A DNA stretch of 16,431 nt from DASYSL01 sp036003365 (GTDB lineage: Bacteria; Eisenbacteria; RBG-16-71-46; DASYSL01). Position numbers and translations under genes: made by a program. The stretch spans positions 1 to 16,431 of the forward strand of contig DASYSL010000099.1 in NCBI GenBank assembly GCA_036003365.1, read 5' to 3'. Under the pieces are notes generated by a model. The model saw only the letters and a list, made by a program, of their open reading frames with translations. It was not told the DNA's origin and ran no database searches. Below, one piece after another: positions 8,167-16,074 of the stretch; positions within the stretch are counted from its first letter, which is position 1, and the number at the start of each line of letters is the position of its first letter.

Positions 8167-8658
8167 ATGCTCACGCCATCCGAGCGACGCGTTCTCATCG
8201 TCCTCGTTTGCTGGCTCGCCGCCGGCGCCGTGCTCGACGCCGTGCTCGCGCACCGTCCGCGTCTCCTCGTTCCCTGGCTCGGCCCCGAGCGCGCCGCGCA
8301 AGTGGCCCTCGCGGGAGCAGCCGACCTGGAGGCCGACGCCGCGCCGTCGACCGTGGCTCCGGCTTCCACGCGGAAAGGGGCCGGGCCCAAGCCGCGCGGG
8401 CGCGCTTTCGTCTACGACGCCCAGGGCCGCCTCGACTTGAATCTCGCCGACTCGACCGAGCTCGTGCTCCTGCCCGGCGTGGGCCCCGCGCTCGCCGGCC
8501 GCATTCTCGAGGCGCGCACCCGCCGCGGTCGCTTTCGGGACACGAAGGACCTGCTCGACGTGCGGGGAATCGGCGAGAAGACCTTGGCCAAACTCTTGCC
8601 GAAGATCGCGGTACGGGCCGACCAGGATTCTCTCGCTATCCGCCCCCCAAGCCGTTGA
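8167..8658 (+). CDS. ComEA-family helix-hairpin-helix DNA-binding protein
   Basis: The 163-residue protein has an N-terminal hydrophobic anchor (residues about 9-28, LIVLVCWLAAGAVLDAVL), a variable Ala/Pro-rich spacer (40-80), and a C-terminal pair of helix-hairpin-helix motifs. The first is LDLNLADSTELVLLPGVGPALA (89-110), the second DLLDVRGIGEKTLAKLLPKI (128-147). This is the architecture of ComEA, which binds double-stranded DNA in the periplasm or at the membrane during natural transformation and acts as a ratchet for uptake. The hairpin glycines of both motifs are intact. Its position next to the pilus motor genes fits a DNA-uptake role, since type IV pili drive that process. Some HhH proteins of this size have other roles, so competence is inferred. 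The ATG at 8167 lacks a strong ribosome site but no better start is seen. Confidence 0.8.
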   Translation: MLTPSERRVLIVLVCWLAAGAVLDAVLAHRPRLLVPWLGPERAAQVALAGAADLEADAAPSTVAPASTRKGAGPKPRGRAFVYDAQGRLDLNLADSTELVLLPGVGPALAGRILEARTRRGRFRDTKDLLDVRGIGEKTLAKLLPKIAVRADQDSLAIRPPSR

Positions 8659-8776
8659 GAGGCGCCGGATTGCCTCGCCGGCCATTGCATCGCGCCCGGC
8701 GGGGCGGCCGGCCGCGTTGCGAATTCAGGCTTTGGGCCGCGCATCTCGCGAGCGTGCAAGGGGGACGCGAGGAAAC

Positions 8777-8818
8777 GCATTGCGGCATGGAGATTGCGAA
8801 TACGGCACCCGGCAATGC
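8777..8818 (+). repeat. Inverted repeat in the pilB leader
   Basis: GCATTGC (8777-8783) and GCAATGC (8812-8818) are exact reverse complements, flanking the candidate sigma-54 promoter. CATTGC also occurs at 8683-8688 and ATTGCC at 8669-8674, so the right arm could pair with any of three upstream partners. If the sigma-54 start is right, the left arms would not be in that transcript, and pairing would matter only for read-through from comEA. Confidence 0.4.
8783..8798 (+). promoter_or_regulatory. Candidate sigma-54 (-24/-12) promoter for pilB
   Basis: The site carries GG at 8784-8785 and GC at 8796-8797 with exactly ten bases between. GGCA and G of the -24 box and the full TTGC of the -12 box match the consensus TGGCACG-N4-TTGCW; three positions differ. 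Transcription would start near 8809, about 55 bases before the pilB ATG. PilR, encoded downstream, is the kind of activator such a promoter needs. Confidence 0.5.
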
Positions 8819-8821
8819 CAC

Positions 8822-8843
8822 GGGCCACCCCGGCCCCTTTTTT
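8822..8843 (+). terminator. Terminator-like hairpin directly before pilB
   Basis: GGGCC (8822-8826) pairs with GGCCC (8832-8836) around a five-base loop, then C and six T bases (8838-8843). The stem is short but fully GC, and the T run is the longest in the region. It may end transcripts reading through from the comEA-like gene. It lies only 20 bases before the pilB ATG, so any pilB transcript from an upstream promoter must pass through it, which would make it an attenuator or a leader stem-loop. Confidence 0.45.
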
Positions 8844-8863
8844 CTCCAGCGCGCGGGAGACAC

Positions 8864-10561
8864 ATGGTCACCGAAGATCTCGGCCAGAAGCTGGTCGAAG
8901 CCCGGCTTGTCACCGAGGACGCCTTGCAGAAAGCCGTCCAGCAGCAGAAGAGCTCGGGCGGCTCCGTCACGGCCAGCTTGGTGAAAATCGGCGCCCTCAC
9001 CGAGGAAGACCTTCTCAACTTTCTGAGCTCGCATTTCCGCGTTGCTGCGGTGGATCTGCGTAAGCGCGAGCCCGATGCGGCCGTGGTCCGCCTGCTGCCT
9101 GCCGAGCTGGCGACCAAGTTCCTGGCCGTGCCCTTGGCCAAGACCGGGCGGCGCCTCACCGTCGCGCTCGCCCAGCCGTCCAACCTGTTCGCCATCGACG
9201 ACATCAAGTTCATCACCGGCTTCGAGGTCGAGCCCGTGGTCGCCACCGAGGGGGCGATCAAGAAGCTCCTCGACAAGTTCTTCGACTCCGCCGGCACCAT
9301 GGCCGACGTCATGAAGGGCATCGAGGAAGAGCTCGAGGTCGTCGACGACAGCGAGGAGGAGGCGGAAGCCAGCGGCCTCTCGCTCGCCGAAGAAGCGCCC
9401 ATCGTCAAGCTCGTCAACTCGCTGATCTCCGATGCCGTGCGCAAGGGGGCCTCGGACATCCACATCGAGCCCTACGAGAAGTCGCTGCGCGTGCGCTTCC
9501 GCATCGACGGCGCGCTCTACGAGATGATGGCGCCGCCGTTCAAGTTCAAGGCGGCGATCCTCTCGCGCCTGAAGATCATGGCCGAGCTCGACATCGCCGA
9601 GCGGCGCATTCCGCAGGACGGGCGCATCAAGATCAAGGTGATGAACCGCATGATCGACCTGCGCGTCTCGTCTCTGCCGACGATCTTCGGCGAGAAGATC
9701 GTGATGCGTATTCTCGACAAGGGCAACCTCAACATCGACCTGGAGAAGCTCGGCTTCGAGCCCCAGTCGATGGAGGCGTTCGTCAAGGCGATCAGCAATC
9801 CCTACGGCATGGTGCTGGTCACCGGCCCCACGGGGTCGGGCAAGACGACCACGCTGTACTCGGCGCTGTCGCGCATCAACACGCCCGACGTGAACGTGAT
9901 GACCGCCGAGGACCCGGTCGAGTACAACCTCGACGGCGTGAACCAGGTGCCCATCAACGAGGGCGTCGGGCTCACCTTCGCGGCGGCCCTCAAAGCCTTC
10001 CTGCGCCAGGACCCCAACATCATCATGGTGGGCGAGATCCGCGACCTCGACACCGCCTCGATCGCCACCAAGGCGGCCCTCACCGGCCACCTCGTGCTCT
10101 CGACCCTGCACACCAACGACGCGCCCAGCGCCATCGGCCGCTTGATCGACATGGGCATCGAACCGTTCCTCGTCGCTTCGTCGGTCAACCTCGTGCTCGC
10201 CCAGCGCCTGGTGCGCCGGCCGTGCGCCTCGTGCCGCCAGACGCTCGAGGTCCACGAGGAGACGCTCTTCGAGCTCGGCCTCACCAAGGAGACCGCCAAG
10301 GATTTCCAGTTCATGGAGGGCAAGGGCTGCGTCGACTGCAACAACACGGGCTACAAGGGACGCCAGGGCGTCTACGAGGTCATGCCCATCTCGAACGCCA
10401 TCCGCGACCTCATCCTCGACCGCGCCTCGGCGGCGGTGATCCAGAAACAGGCGATCGACGAGGGCATGCTGACCTTGCGCGGCGACGGCCTCATGAAGCT
10501 CAAGCGCGGCGCCACCTCGGTGGAAGAGATCCTGAAGGAAACCGCGAAGGACAAGGCGTAG
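8864..10561 (+). CDS. pilB: Type IV pilus extension ATPase
   Basis: The 565-residue hexameric cytoplasmic ATPase powers pilus assembly through the platform protein PilC. An N-terminal MshEN-type domain (residues 1-150) precedes the secretion-ATPase core. The Walker A loop is GPTGSGKTTTLY at 321-332 (Lys327). The Asp box is TAEDPVEYNLDGVNQ, the Walker B region is IIMVGEIRD (Glu391), and the His box is STLHTNDAPSAIGRL. Four zinc-binding cysteines characteristic of PilB/GspE lie at 454, 457, 489 and 492. ATG 8864 has GGGAG at 8855-8859 and gives the usual length; the frame is open upstream to 8717 but that part does not look like PilB. The first MshEN motif is degenerate, with Arg where Gly is expected in LVEARLV, so c-di-GMP binding is doubtful. 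pilT follows 9 bases downstream. Confidence 0.97.
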   Translation: MVTEDLGQKLVEARLVTEDALQKAVQQQKSSGGSVTASLVKIGALTEEDLLNFLSSHFRVAAVDLRKREPDAAVVRLLPAELATKFLAVPLAKTGRRLTVALAQPSNLFAIDDIKFITGFEVEPVVATEGAIKKLLDKFFDSAGTMADVMKGIEEELEVVDDSEEEAEASGLSLAEEAPIVKLVNSLISDAVRKGASDIHIEPYEKSLRVRFRIDGALYEMMAPPFKFKAAILSRLKIMAELDIAERRIPQDGRIKIKVMNRMIDLRVSSLPTIFGEKIVMRILDKGNLNIDLEKLGFEPQSMEAFVKAISNPYGMVLVTGPTGSGKTTTLYSALSRINTPDVNVMTAEDPVEYNLDGVNQVPINEGVGLTFAAALKAFLRQDPNIIMVGEIRDLDTASIATKAALTGHLVLSTLHTNDAPSAIGRLIDMGIEPFLVASSVNLVLAQRLVRRPCASCRQTLEVHEETLFELGLTKETAKDFQFMEGKGCVDCNNTGYKGRQGVYEVMPISNAIRDLILDRASAAVIQKQAIDEGMLTLRGDGLMKLKRGATSVEEILKETAKDKA

Positions 10562-10570
10562 GGAGGACGC

Positions 10571-11650
10571 GTGATCACGCTTCGGCAGCTTCTCGAGGAC
10601 ATGGTGCAGCGCAAGGCGTCGGACCTTCATCTCTGCGTGGGGGTGCCGCCCGAGTTTCGCGTCGACGGCGCCATCCTGCCCTCGGAGTACGAGGTGCTGA
10701 CGCCGGAGCTGTCGGCGCAGCTTGCCTACTCCGTGCTCTCCGACGAGCAGCGCAAGCGCTTCGAGACCACCAAGGAGCTCGATCTCTCGTTCGGCATCAA
10801 GGGCTTGTCGCGCTTCCGCACCAACGTCTTCCTGCAGCGCGGCGTGATCTCGATGGCCATCCGCCAGATCCCCTTCGAGATCCTGTCGTTCGAGGAGCTG
10901 GGGCTGCCCAATGTGGTGCGCGACTTCACCAACCGCACCAAAGGGCTGTGCCTGGTCACCGGGCCCACGGGCTCGGGCAAGTCGACCACCCTGGCCGCCA
11001 TGATCGACCGCATCAACCAGTACCGGCCGTGCCACATCATCACCATCGAGGACCCGATCGAATACATCCACCACCACAAGAAGGGGCTGGTGAGCCAGCG
11101 CGAGGTGGGGGCCGACACCGACGCCTTTCCGACGGCGCTCAAGTACGTGCTGCGCCAGGATCCCGACGTGATCCTGATCGGCGAGATGAGAGACCGCGAG
11201 ACCTTCGGCGCCGCGCTCACCATCGCCGAGACCGGCCACCTCGTGTTCGCCACCCTGCACACGAACTCGGCCTCGGAATCGATCAACCGCATCGTCGACG
11301 TGTTCCCGGCCGACCAGCAGAAGCAGATCCTGACCCAGCTCTCGTTCGTGCTCGAGGGCGTGATCACGCAGCAGCTCGTGCCGCGCTGGCGCGGCGGCGG
11401 GCGCGCCATGGTGGCCGAGGTGCTGGTGGCCACGCCGGCGGTGCGCGCGGTCATCCGTGAGGGCAAGACGCACCAGATCTACTCGCTGATGCAGGCCGGC
11501 CAGAAGTGGGGCATGCAGACCATGAATCAGGCGCTGCTCGCCGCGATCGTCGACAAGAAGATCGCGCCCGAGGTGGCGCTCGAGCGCAGCTCGGATCCCA
11601 ACGAGCTCGACGAGATGATGAACAAGGTCAACGTCCGGGTGTCCATCTAG
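10571..11650 (+). CDS. pilT: Type IV pilus retraction ATPase
   Basis: The 359-residue PilT hydrolyses ATP to depolymerise the pilus, powering twitching motility and DNA uptake. It shows the full family set: an N-terminal PAS-like domain with RKASDLHLCVG, Walker A GPTGSGKSTTLAAM from 131 (Lys137), the Asp box IEDPIEYIHHHKKGLVSQRE, Walker B VILIGEMRDRET, the His box ATLHTNSASESINRI, and a C-terminal AVRAVIREGKTHQIYS (from 290). The last is the PilT-specific AIRNLIRE motif with Val, Ala and Val replacing Ile, Asn and Leu, so retraction function is likely kept. The start is GTG 10571, preceded by GGGAGG at 10561-10566, which overlaps the pilB stop; the spacing implies one transcript with pilB. 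The zinc cysteines of PilB are absent, as expected for PilT. Confidence 0.97.
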   Translation: MITLRQLLEDMVQRKASDLHLCVGVPPEFRVDGAILPSEYEVLTPELSAQLAYSVLSDEQRKRFETTKELDLSFGIKGLSRFRTNVFLQRGVISMAIRQIPFEILSFEELGLPNVVRDFTNRTKGLCLVTGPTGSGKSTTLAAMIDRINQYRPCHIITIEDPIEYIHHHKKGLVSQREVGADTDAFPTALKYVLRQDPDVILIGEMRDRETFGAALTIAETGHLVFATLHTNSASESINRIVDVFPADQQKQILTQLSFVLEGVITQQLVPRWRGGGRAMVAEVLVATPAVRAVIREGKTHQIYSLMQAGQKWGMQTMNQALLAAIVDKKIAPEVALERSSDPNELDEMMNKVNVRVSI

Positions 11651-11686
11651 GCCCCGGCAGGGATCGCGGAGAGACGGGAGAAAGCG

Positions 11687-12901
11687 ATGGCGACTTTCGT
11701 ATGGAAAGGGCGGACGGCGGCCGGCGAGGTGCAGTCGGGCGAGGTCACGTTCGCGCGCCAGGAAGAGGCGATGGACTTCCTCCGCAAGAAGCGGATCATG
11801 GTCTCGAGCCTCAAGGAAAAGCCCAAGGGCATGAAGATGCCGTCCTTTGGCTCCGGCGTGGGCACCAAGGATCTGGCCATCTTCACCCGCCAATTCTCCA
11901 CCATGATCTCGGCCGGCTTGCCGCTCGTGCAGTGCCTCGACATCCTGGCCAAGCAGACCTCGAACCAGAGCCTGTCCAGGACGGTGACCGAGGTGACGCG
12001 CGACGTGGAGGCGGGCTCGACCCTGGCTGACGCCCTGGGCAAGAACAAGGGCGTCTTCGACGACCTCTTCCGCAACATGGTCGCCGCCGGCGAGGCGGGC
12101 GGTATTCTCGACGAGATTCTCTCGCGGCTTGCGACCTACATCGAGAAGGCCGACGCGCTCAAGCGCAAGATCCAGGGCGCCATGATCTATCCCTTGGTCG
12201 TGATCACGGTGGCCATGGGCGCCACCGCGTTCATGCTCATCTTCATCATCCCGACCTTCGCCAAGATGTTCACCGACTTCGGCGGCCAGCTGCCCTTGCC
12301 GACCAAGATCGTGCTCGGGCTCTCCGGCATCCTGATCCACTGGTGGTGGGTCGGCATCCTGGTCGCGGTCGCCGCCGTGGTGACCGTCTCGCGCTATTAC
12401 AAGACCGACGTCGGCCAGAAGAACATCGACGCCATGCTCCTCAAGATGCCGGTCATCGGCGACGTGCTGCTCAAGGGCTCGGTGGCGCGCTTCACGCGCA
12501 CCCTGGGCACGCTCATCTCCTCGGGCGTGCCGATTCTCTCGGGCCTCGAGATCACGGCGCGCACCGCCGGCAATCGCGTGCTCTCCGACGCCATCATGAA
12601 TGCCCGCGCCTCGATCCGCGAAGGCGAGACCGTGGCTCAGCCGCTCAAGGCCTCGAACGTCTTCCCGCCCATGGTGGTGCAGATGATCTCGGTCGGCGAG
12701 CAAACCGGCGCTCTGGACGAGATGCTCAACAAGATCGCCGTCTTCTACGAAGCCGAGGTCGACCAGGCGGTCGAGAACCTCACCAGCGTCATCGAGCCGG
12801 TCATGATCGTGCTCCTGGGCGGCATCGTGGGCGGCATGGTGATCTCGATGTACCTCCCGATGTTCAAGCTCATCAACGTGGTCGCCGGAGGCGAACACTG
12901 A
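11687..12901 (+). CDS. pilC: Type IV pilus inner-membrane platform protein
   Basis: The 404-residue inner-membrane protein links the PilB/PilT motors to the growing pilus base. It has two T2SSF (GspF-like) cytoplasmic domains, residues about 64-185 and 267-390. Each carries the FTRQFSTMISAGLPLVQCLDIL or FTRTLGTLISSGVPILSGLEI pattern followed by GE-type loops (MVAAGEAGGILDEIL, MISVGEQTGALDEML). Membrane segments lie at about 168-190, 208-234 and 371-395. The start MATFVWKGRTAAGE is canonical for PilC/GspF. ATG 11687 has GGGAG at 11676-11680 with six-base spacing. The stop overlaps the ATG of pilS by one base (TGATG), which suggests translational coupling. The protein is full length. Confidence 0.97.
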   Translation: MATFVWKGRTAAGEVQSGEVTFARQEEAMDFLRKKRIMVSSLKEKPKGMKMPSFGSGVGTKDLAIFTRQFSTMISAGLPLVQCLDILAKQTSNQSLSRTVTEVTRDVEAGSTLADALGKNKGVFDDLFRNMVAAGEAGGILDEILSRLATYIEKADALKRKIQGAMIYPLVVITVAMGATAFMLIFIIPTFAKMFTDFGGQLPLPTKIVLGLSGILIHWWWVGILVAVAAVVTVSRYYKTDVGQKNIDAMLLKMPVIGDVLLKGSVARFTRTLGTLISSGVPILSGLEITARTAGNRVLSDAIMNARASIREGETVAQPLKASNVFPPMVVQMISVGEQTGALDEMLNKIAVFYEAEVDQAVENLTSVIEPVMIVLLGGIVGGMVISMYLPMFKLINVVAGGEH

Positions 12902-14574
12902 TGCCGCGCCGTACGTCTTCCATGGAGCGCGGGCCGGCCTGGCGCTCGCTGCAGCACCTCGTGCGCTACCGCATGCTGGTGGCCGCGATCACGCTGCCGC
13001 TCGCCTTCCTCCTGGGCCCGGACGAAGCCATGGGGCAGCGCACGCTGGCGCTCCTGCCGGTGGCCTCGACGCTCGCGGTCCTGTCGGTGATCTACATGAC
13101 CGGGCTCGCCTGGGGCGGCTGGCCGCGCCTGCAGATGGGCGTGCAGCTGGCGATGGACGTGATGCTGGTGACGTGGCTAGCCTCGCTCACCGGTGGGCGA
13201 CACAGCCAGTTCGTCCTCTTCTACGTGCTCGTGATCCTCTCCGGCGGCGTGCTCTTCGACGCCCGCGGCGGGCTCGCGGTGGCGCTCGCCTCGGCGGCGT
13301 GCTTCCTGGCGCTGCCCCTCGTGCCCGGACGCACGGCGCTCTCGAGTTGGACGGACGGCCTGGTCGAGGGCTTCACTTCCCCGACGCTGCCCCTCCTGGT
13401 GGGGATCTTCGTGGCCATCGGGCTTTTGGGCGGCTATCTCGGCTGGAGTGTGCGGCGCAACTCCGCGTCCCTCGAGAAGGCGAAGAGCGAGGCCGAGCAC
13501 GCGGAGCGCGAGGCCCGCCAGCTCCGCCTCGACACCGAGTGCATCCTGTCCTCGATGTCGACCGGCGTGCTCACGGTGGACGCCCAAGGCCGCGTGCTGC
13601 ACCTGAATCCCTCGGCGGCCGAGATCCTGGGCGTCGAGCCCCTCGGCGCCTCGGGGCGCCCACTCGACGACCTTCTGGGCCATGACGGCCCGTTGCTCGA
13701 GCGGCTGAACGAGACCTTGTCGAGCGGCCGGACCGTGCACCGCCAGGAAATGCGCGTGCGCGCCGGCGCTTTGGCGCGCCCCATCGGGGTCTCGACCTCG
13801 GTGCTTCTCGACGAGGCGGGTGAGCGCCGCGGGGTCATCGCGGTCATGGCCGACCTCTCGGAGATCAAGGCAGCCGAGGATCGCGCGCGCCGCTCCGAGA
13901 CCCTGGCCGCCATCGGCCAGCTCTCGGCGCACATCGCGCACGAGATCAGGAACGCCGTCGTGCCCATCGCGGGCTCGGTCGAGATCCTCGAGAAGGAGCT
14001 GACGCTGCGCGGCGAGAACCAGCGCCTGCTCGTCCTCGTGTCGCGCGAGTGCGACCGGTTGAACCGCTTCGTCACCGAGCTCCTCGACTACGTGCGCGAG
14101 CCCATCCTGGCCACCGACGTCGTGTGCGTGAACGACGTGGTGCGCGACGTGCTCGACCTCCTCCGGCGCCACCCGCTGGGACGAACCGCGCGGCTGGCTC
14201 TGGAAGACGATGGACGTGTGCTGTGGGCTCGTGCCGACGGCGAGCAGCTGAAGCGCGCGTTCGTGAACCTGGCGCAGAACGCCGTCGAATCCATGGAAGG
14301 AAAGGGCGAGCTGCTGGTGAAGCTGGCGCCCGCCGGCGACAACATCGAGATCGCGTTCCAGGACCAGGGTCCGGGCATCGCGCCCGAGAACCTGTCACGC
14401 ATCCTGGAGCCGTTCTTTACGACGAAGCGGGAGGGTACCGGGCTCGGCCTGTCGATCGCCTCGAGGATCGTCGAGCGGCACGGCGGGTCCCTGCGTGTGG
14501 TCAGCGCGCCGGGGAACGGGACCAGCATCATCGTGGAACTCACCCAGGCTGCCCCCGAGCGCCTGGCAGCCTGA
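12901..14574 (+). CDS. pilS: Pilus sensor histidine kinase
   Basis: The 557-residue membrane kinase should phosphorylate PilR, encoded just downstream. Six hydrophobic segments (about 25-38, 47-69, 77-96, 102-119, 122-140, 163-184) match the polytopic sensor region of PilS, which in Pseudomonas monitors pilin levels in the membrane. A coiled-coil-like linker (188-210) and a PAS domain (about 210-325) follow. The phospho-accepting His is His347 in AHIAHEIRNAVVPIAG; the usual HEIRNP has Ala in place of Pro. The ATPase lobe carries the N box NLAQNAVESM (Asn460), the G1 box DQGPGIAP (488 on), the F box EPFFTTKREG and the G2 box GTGLGLSI (512 on), so it should be active. ATG 12901 overlaps the pilC stop by one base and has GGAGG at 12887-12891. 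The frame is open much further upstream, but only as a shadow of pilC. Confidence 0.93.
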   Translation: MPRRTSSMERGPAWRSLQHLVRYRMLVAAITLPLAFLLGPDEAMGQRTLALLPVASTLAVLSVIYMTGLAWGGWPRLQMGVQLAMDVMLVTWLASLTGGRHSQFVLFYVLVILSGGVLFDARGGLAVALASAACFLALPLVPGRTALSSWTDGLVEGFTSPTLPLLVGIFVAIGLLGGYLGWSVRRNSASLEKAKSEAEHAEREARQLRLDTECILSSMSTGVLTVDAQGRVLHLNPSAAEILGVEPLGASGRPLDDLLGHDGPLLERLNETLSSGRTVHRQEMRVRAGALARPIGVSTSVLLDEAGERRGVIAVMADLSEIKAAEDRARRSETLAAIGQLSAHIAHEIRNAVVPIAGSVEILEKELTLRGENQRLLVLVSRECDRLNRFVTELLDYVREPILATDVVCVNDVVRDVLDLLRRHPLGRTARLALEDDGRVLWARADGEQLKRAFVNLAQNAVESMEGKGELLVKLAPAGDNIEIAFQDQGPGIAPENLSRILEPFFTTKREGTGLGLSIASRIVERHGGSLRVVSAPGNGTSIIVELTQAAPERLAA

Positions 14575-14577
14575 TGG

Positions 14578-14583
14578 GAGAGG
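14578..14583 (+). promoter_or_regulatory. Ribosome-binding site that decides the pilR start
   Basis: GAGAGGA-like purines, with AGGA at 14580-14583, precede ATG 14589 by five bases. An in-frame ATG at 14574, overlapping the pilS stop, has no such site upstream but repeats the TGATG overlap seen at pilC-pilS. The later ATG is preferred; the other would add five residues. Confidence 0.55.
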
Positions 14584-14588
14584 AACCT

Positions 14589-15986
14589 ATGGGAGCCGAA
14601 CGGATCCTGGTGGTCGACGACGAGGCGAGCATGACCCAGTTCCTGAGCATCGTGCTCAGGAAAGAGGGGTATCAGGTGGTCGCCGTGAACAACGGGTCGG
14701 AAGCGCTCGACAAGGCGAAGAGCGAAAGCTTCGCCGTGGCCATCACCGACTTCAAGATGCCGGGCATGGACGGCCTCGAGGTCCTCAGCGCGCTCAAGAA
14801 GATTGACGCCAATCTTCCGGTCATCCTGCTGACGGCGTACGCCTCGCAGAAATCGGCGATCGACGCCCTCAACCTCGGCGCCTATCAGTATCTCGAGAAG
14901 GGCGCCAAGGGCGACGAGGTGGCGCTCGTGGTCAAGAACGCCATCGAGATGCGCAAGGTGCGCACCGAGAACTCGTACTTGAAGCGCGAGCTCAAGCGCA
15001 GCCACGAGGATAAAGCGATCATCGGCTCCTCGGAGGAGATGTCGCGCGTCTTCCGCATGGTCGACAAGGTGGCCGACTCCGAGTCGACGATCTTGATCAG
15101 CGGCGAGTCGGGCACGGGCAAGGAGCTGATCGCGCGCGAGATCCACTATCGCAGCCGGCGCTCCACCGGCCCCTTCGTGAGCATCAACTGCGGCGCCATC
15201 CCGCGCGATCTTCTGGAGTCGAACCTGTTCGGACACATGAAAGGTTCGTTCACGGGCGCGGTGAAGGATCAGGCGGGCCTGTTCACGGTCGCCGAGGGCG
15301 GCACGTTCTTCCTCGACGAGGTGGGCGAGATGCCGCTGGCCACGCAGGTGAAGCTGCTGCGCGCGCTGCAGGAGCGTGAAATCATCCCGGTGGGCGGCAC
15401 GCAGCCGGTGAAGATCGATTGCCGGCTCGTGGCCGCCACCAACGCCGATCTCGAAAAGGAGGTGGCCGAGGGCCGCTTCCGCGCCGACCTCTATTACCGG
15501 CTCAACGTGATTCCCATCAAGCTGCCGTCCTTGCGCGCGCGCCGCGACGACATTCCGCTGCTCGTCGATTACTTCCTGAAGAAGCTCGCGCCCAACACCG
15601 CGCCCAAGATGATGACGCGCGAGGCCCTGGAGCTGCTGGCGAAGTACGACTGGCCGGGCAACGTGCGCGAGCTCGAGAACCTGATCGAGCGCGCCGTGAT
15701 CCTCGACGAGAACGGCACCATCGACTGCGACGATCTTCCGGATCGCGTGCGCTTCGGCAGCCAGCCCAAGGGCAGCCTGGTGATCGATTCGCCGAACTTG
15801 ACGCTCGAAGAGCTGGAGCGCGAGTACATCTTCAAGGTGCTCCACTACACGAAGTGGCAGAAGAAAAAGGCGTCGGAGATCCTGGGCATCAATGCCTCGA
15901 CGCTGTACCGCAAGCTGCTGGCCTACGGCGTGCAGACGCCGGGGGGAGAGGGCGAGATGGACGGGCAGGAGGCAGACGCCGCCTGA
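14589..15986 (+). CDS. pilR: Sigma-54-dependent response regulator of pilin expression (NtrC family)
   Basis: The 465-residue regulator has a receiver domain (1-122), with acidic pocket Asp10-Asp11, phosphorylation site Asp54 in AITDFKMPGMDG and Thr82. The receiver's usual Lys-Pro is Lys104-Gly105 here. A sigma-54 interaction AAA+ domain (145-385) follows, with Walker A GESGTGKE (172-179), the sigma-54 contact loop GSFTGA (219-224), a conservative form of GAFTGA, Walker B GGTFFLDEVGEMP and arginine-finger region GRFRADLYYRLNV. Residues about 405-450 are a Fis-type helix-turn-helix ending KKASEILGINASTLYRKL. PilR hexamers bind upstream of pilA and remodel RNA polymerase-sigma-54. The gene follows its kinase gene and precedes pilA, which has a matching -24/-12 site, so the wiring is consistent. 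ATG 14589 was chosen on its ribosome site. Confidence 0.95.
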   Translation: MGAERILVVDDEASMTQFLSIVLRKEGYQVVAVNNGSEALDKAKSESFAVAITDFKMPGMDGLEVLSALKKIDANLPVILLTAYASQKSAIDALNLGAYQYLEKGAKGDEVALVVKNAIEMRKVRTENSYLKRELKRSHEDKAIIGSSEEMSRVFRMVDKVADSESTILISGESGTGKELIAREIHYRSRRSTGPFVSINCGAIPRDLLESNLFGHMKGSFTGAVKDQAGLFTVAEGGTFFLDEVGEMPLATQVKLLRALQEREIIPVGGTQPVKIDCRLVAATNADLEKEVAEGRFRADLYYRLNVIPIKLPSLRARRDDIPLLVDYFLKKLAPNTAPKMMTREALELLAKYDWPGNVRELENLIERAVILDENGTIDCDDLPDRVRFGSQPKGSLVIDSPNLTLEELEREYIFKVLHYTKWQKKKASEILGINASTLYRKLLAYGVQTPGGEGEMDGQEADAA

Positions 15987-15999
15987 GGGACGCGCGCAC

Positions 16000-16020
16000 C
16001 CGGGCGTTTCGCACGCCCGG
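16000..16020 (+). repeat. Perfect hairpin just after pilR
   Basis: CCGGGCGT (16000-16007) and ACGCCCGG (16013-16020) are exact reverse complements around the five-base loop TTCGC. It begins 14 bases after the pilR stop. No T run follows, so it is not a classical terminator. It may protect the 3' end of the message or form part of a larger termination region with the structure at 16075-16131. Confidence 0.55.
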
Positions 16021-16074
16021 CGCGCCGGCATTGCGCGCTGCACGCGCGGTCCGGACACAGCAGGCCAAATCCAA

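Noticed and set aside
8803..8818. Another GG/GC pair resembling a sigma-54 site (CGGCACCCGGCAATGC)
   Set aside because: The spacing is eleven bases rather than the strict ten, and the -12 box is ATGC-like rather than TTGC.
8659..8863. c-di-GMP (GEMM) riboswitch before pilB
   Set aside because: Such riboswitches precede pilus genes in some deltaproteobacteria, but the GGGCAAACC and GACGCAAAGCC landmarks are missing.
8717..8863. Upstream extension of the pilB frame by 49 codons
   Set aside because: The added residues are Arg/Gly-rich and unlike PilB N-termini; ATG 8864 has its own ribosome site and gives the standard length.
8636..12898. Minus-strand open frame of about 1420 codons opposite comEA-pilB-pilT-pilC
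   Set aside because: The translation is an Asp/His/Glu/Gly/Arg/Leu-rich string with no domain, produced by the third-position GC bias of the genes on the + strand, which are all confidently identified.
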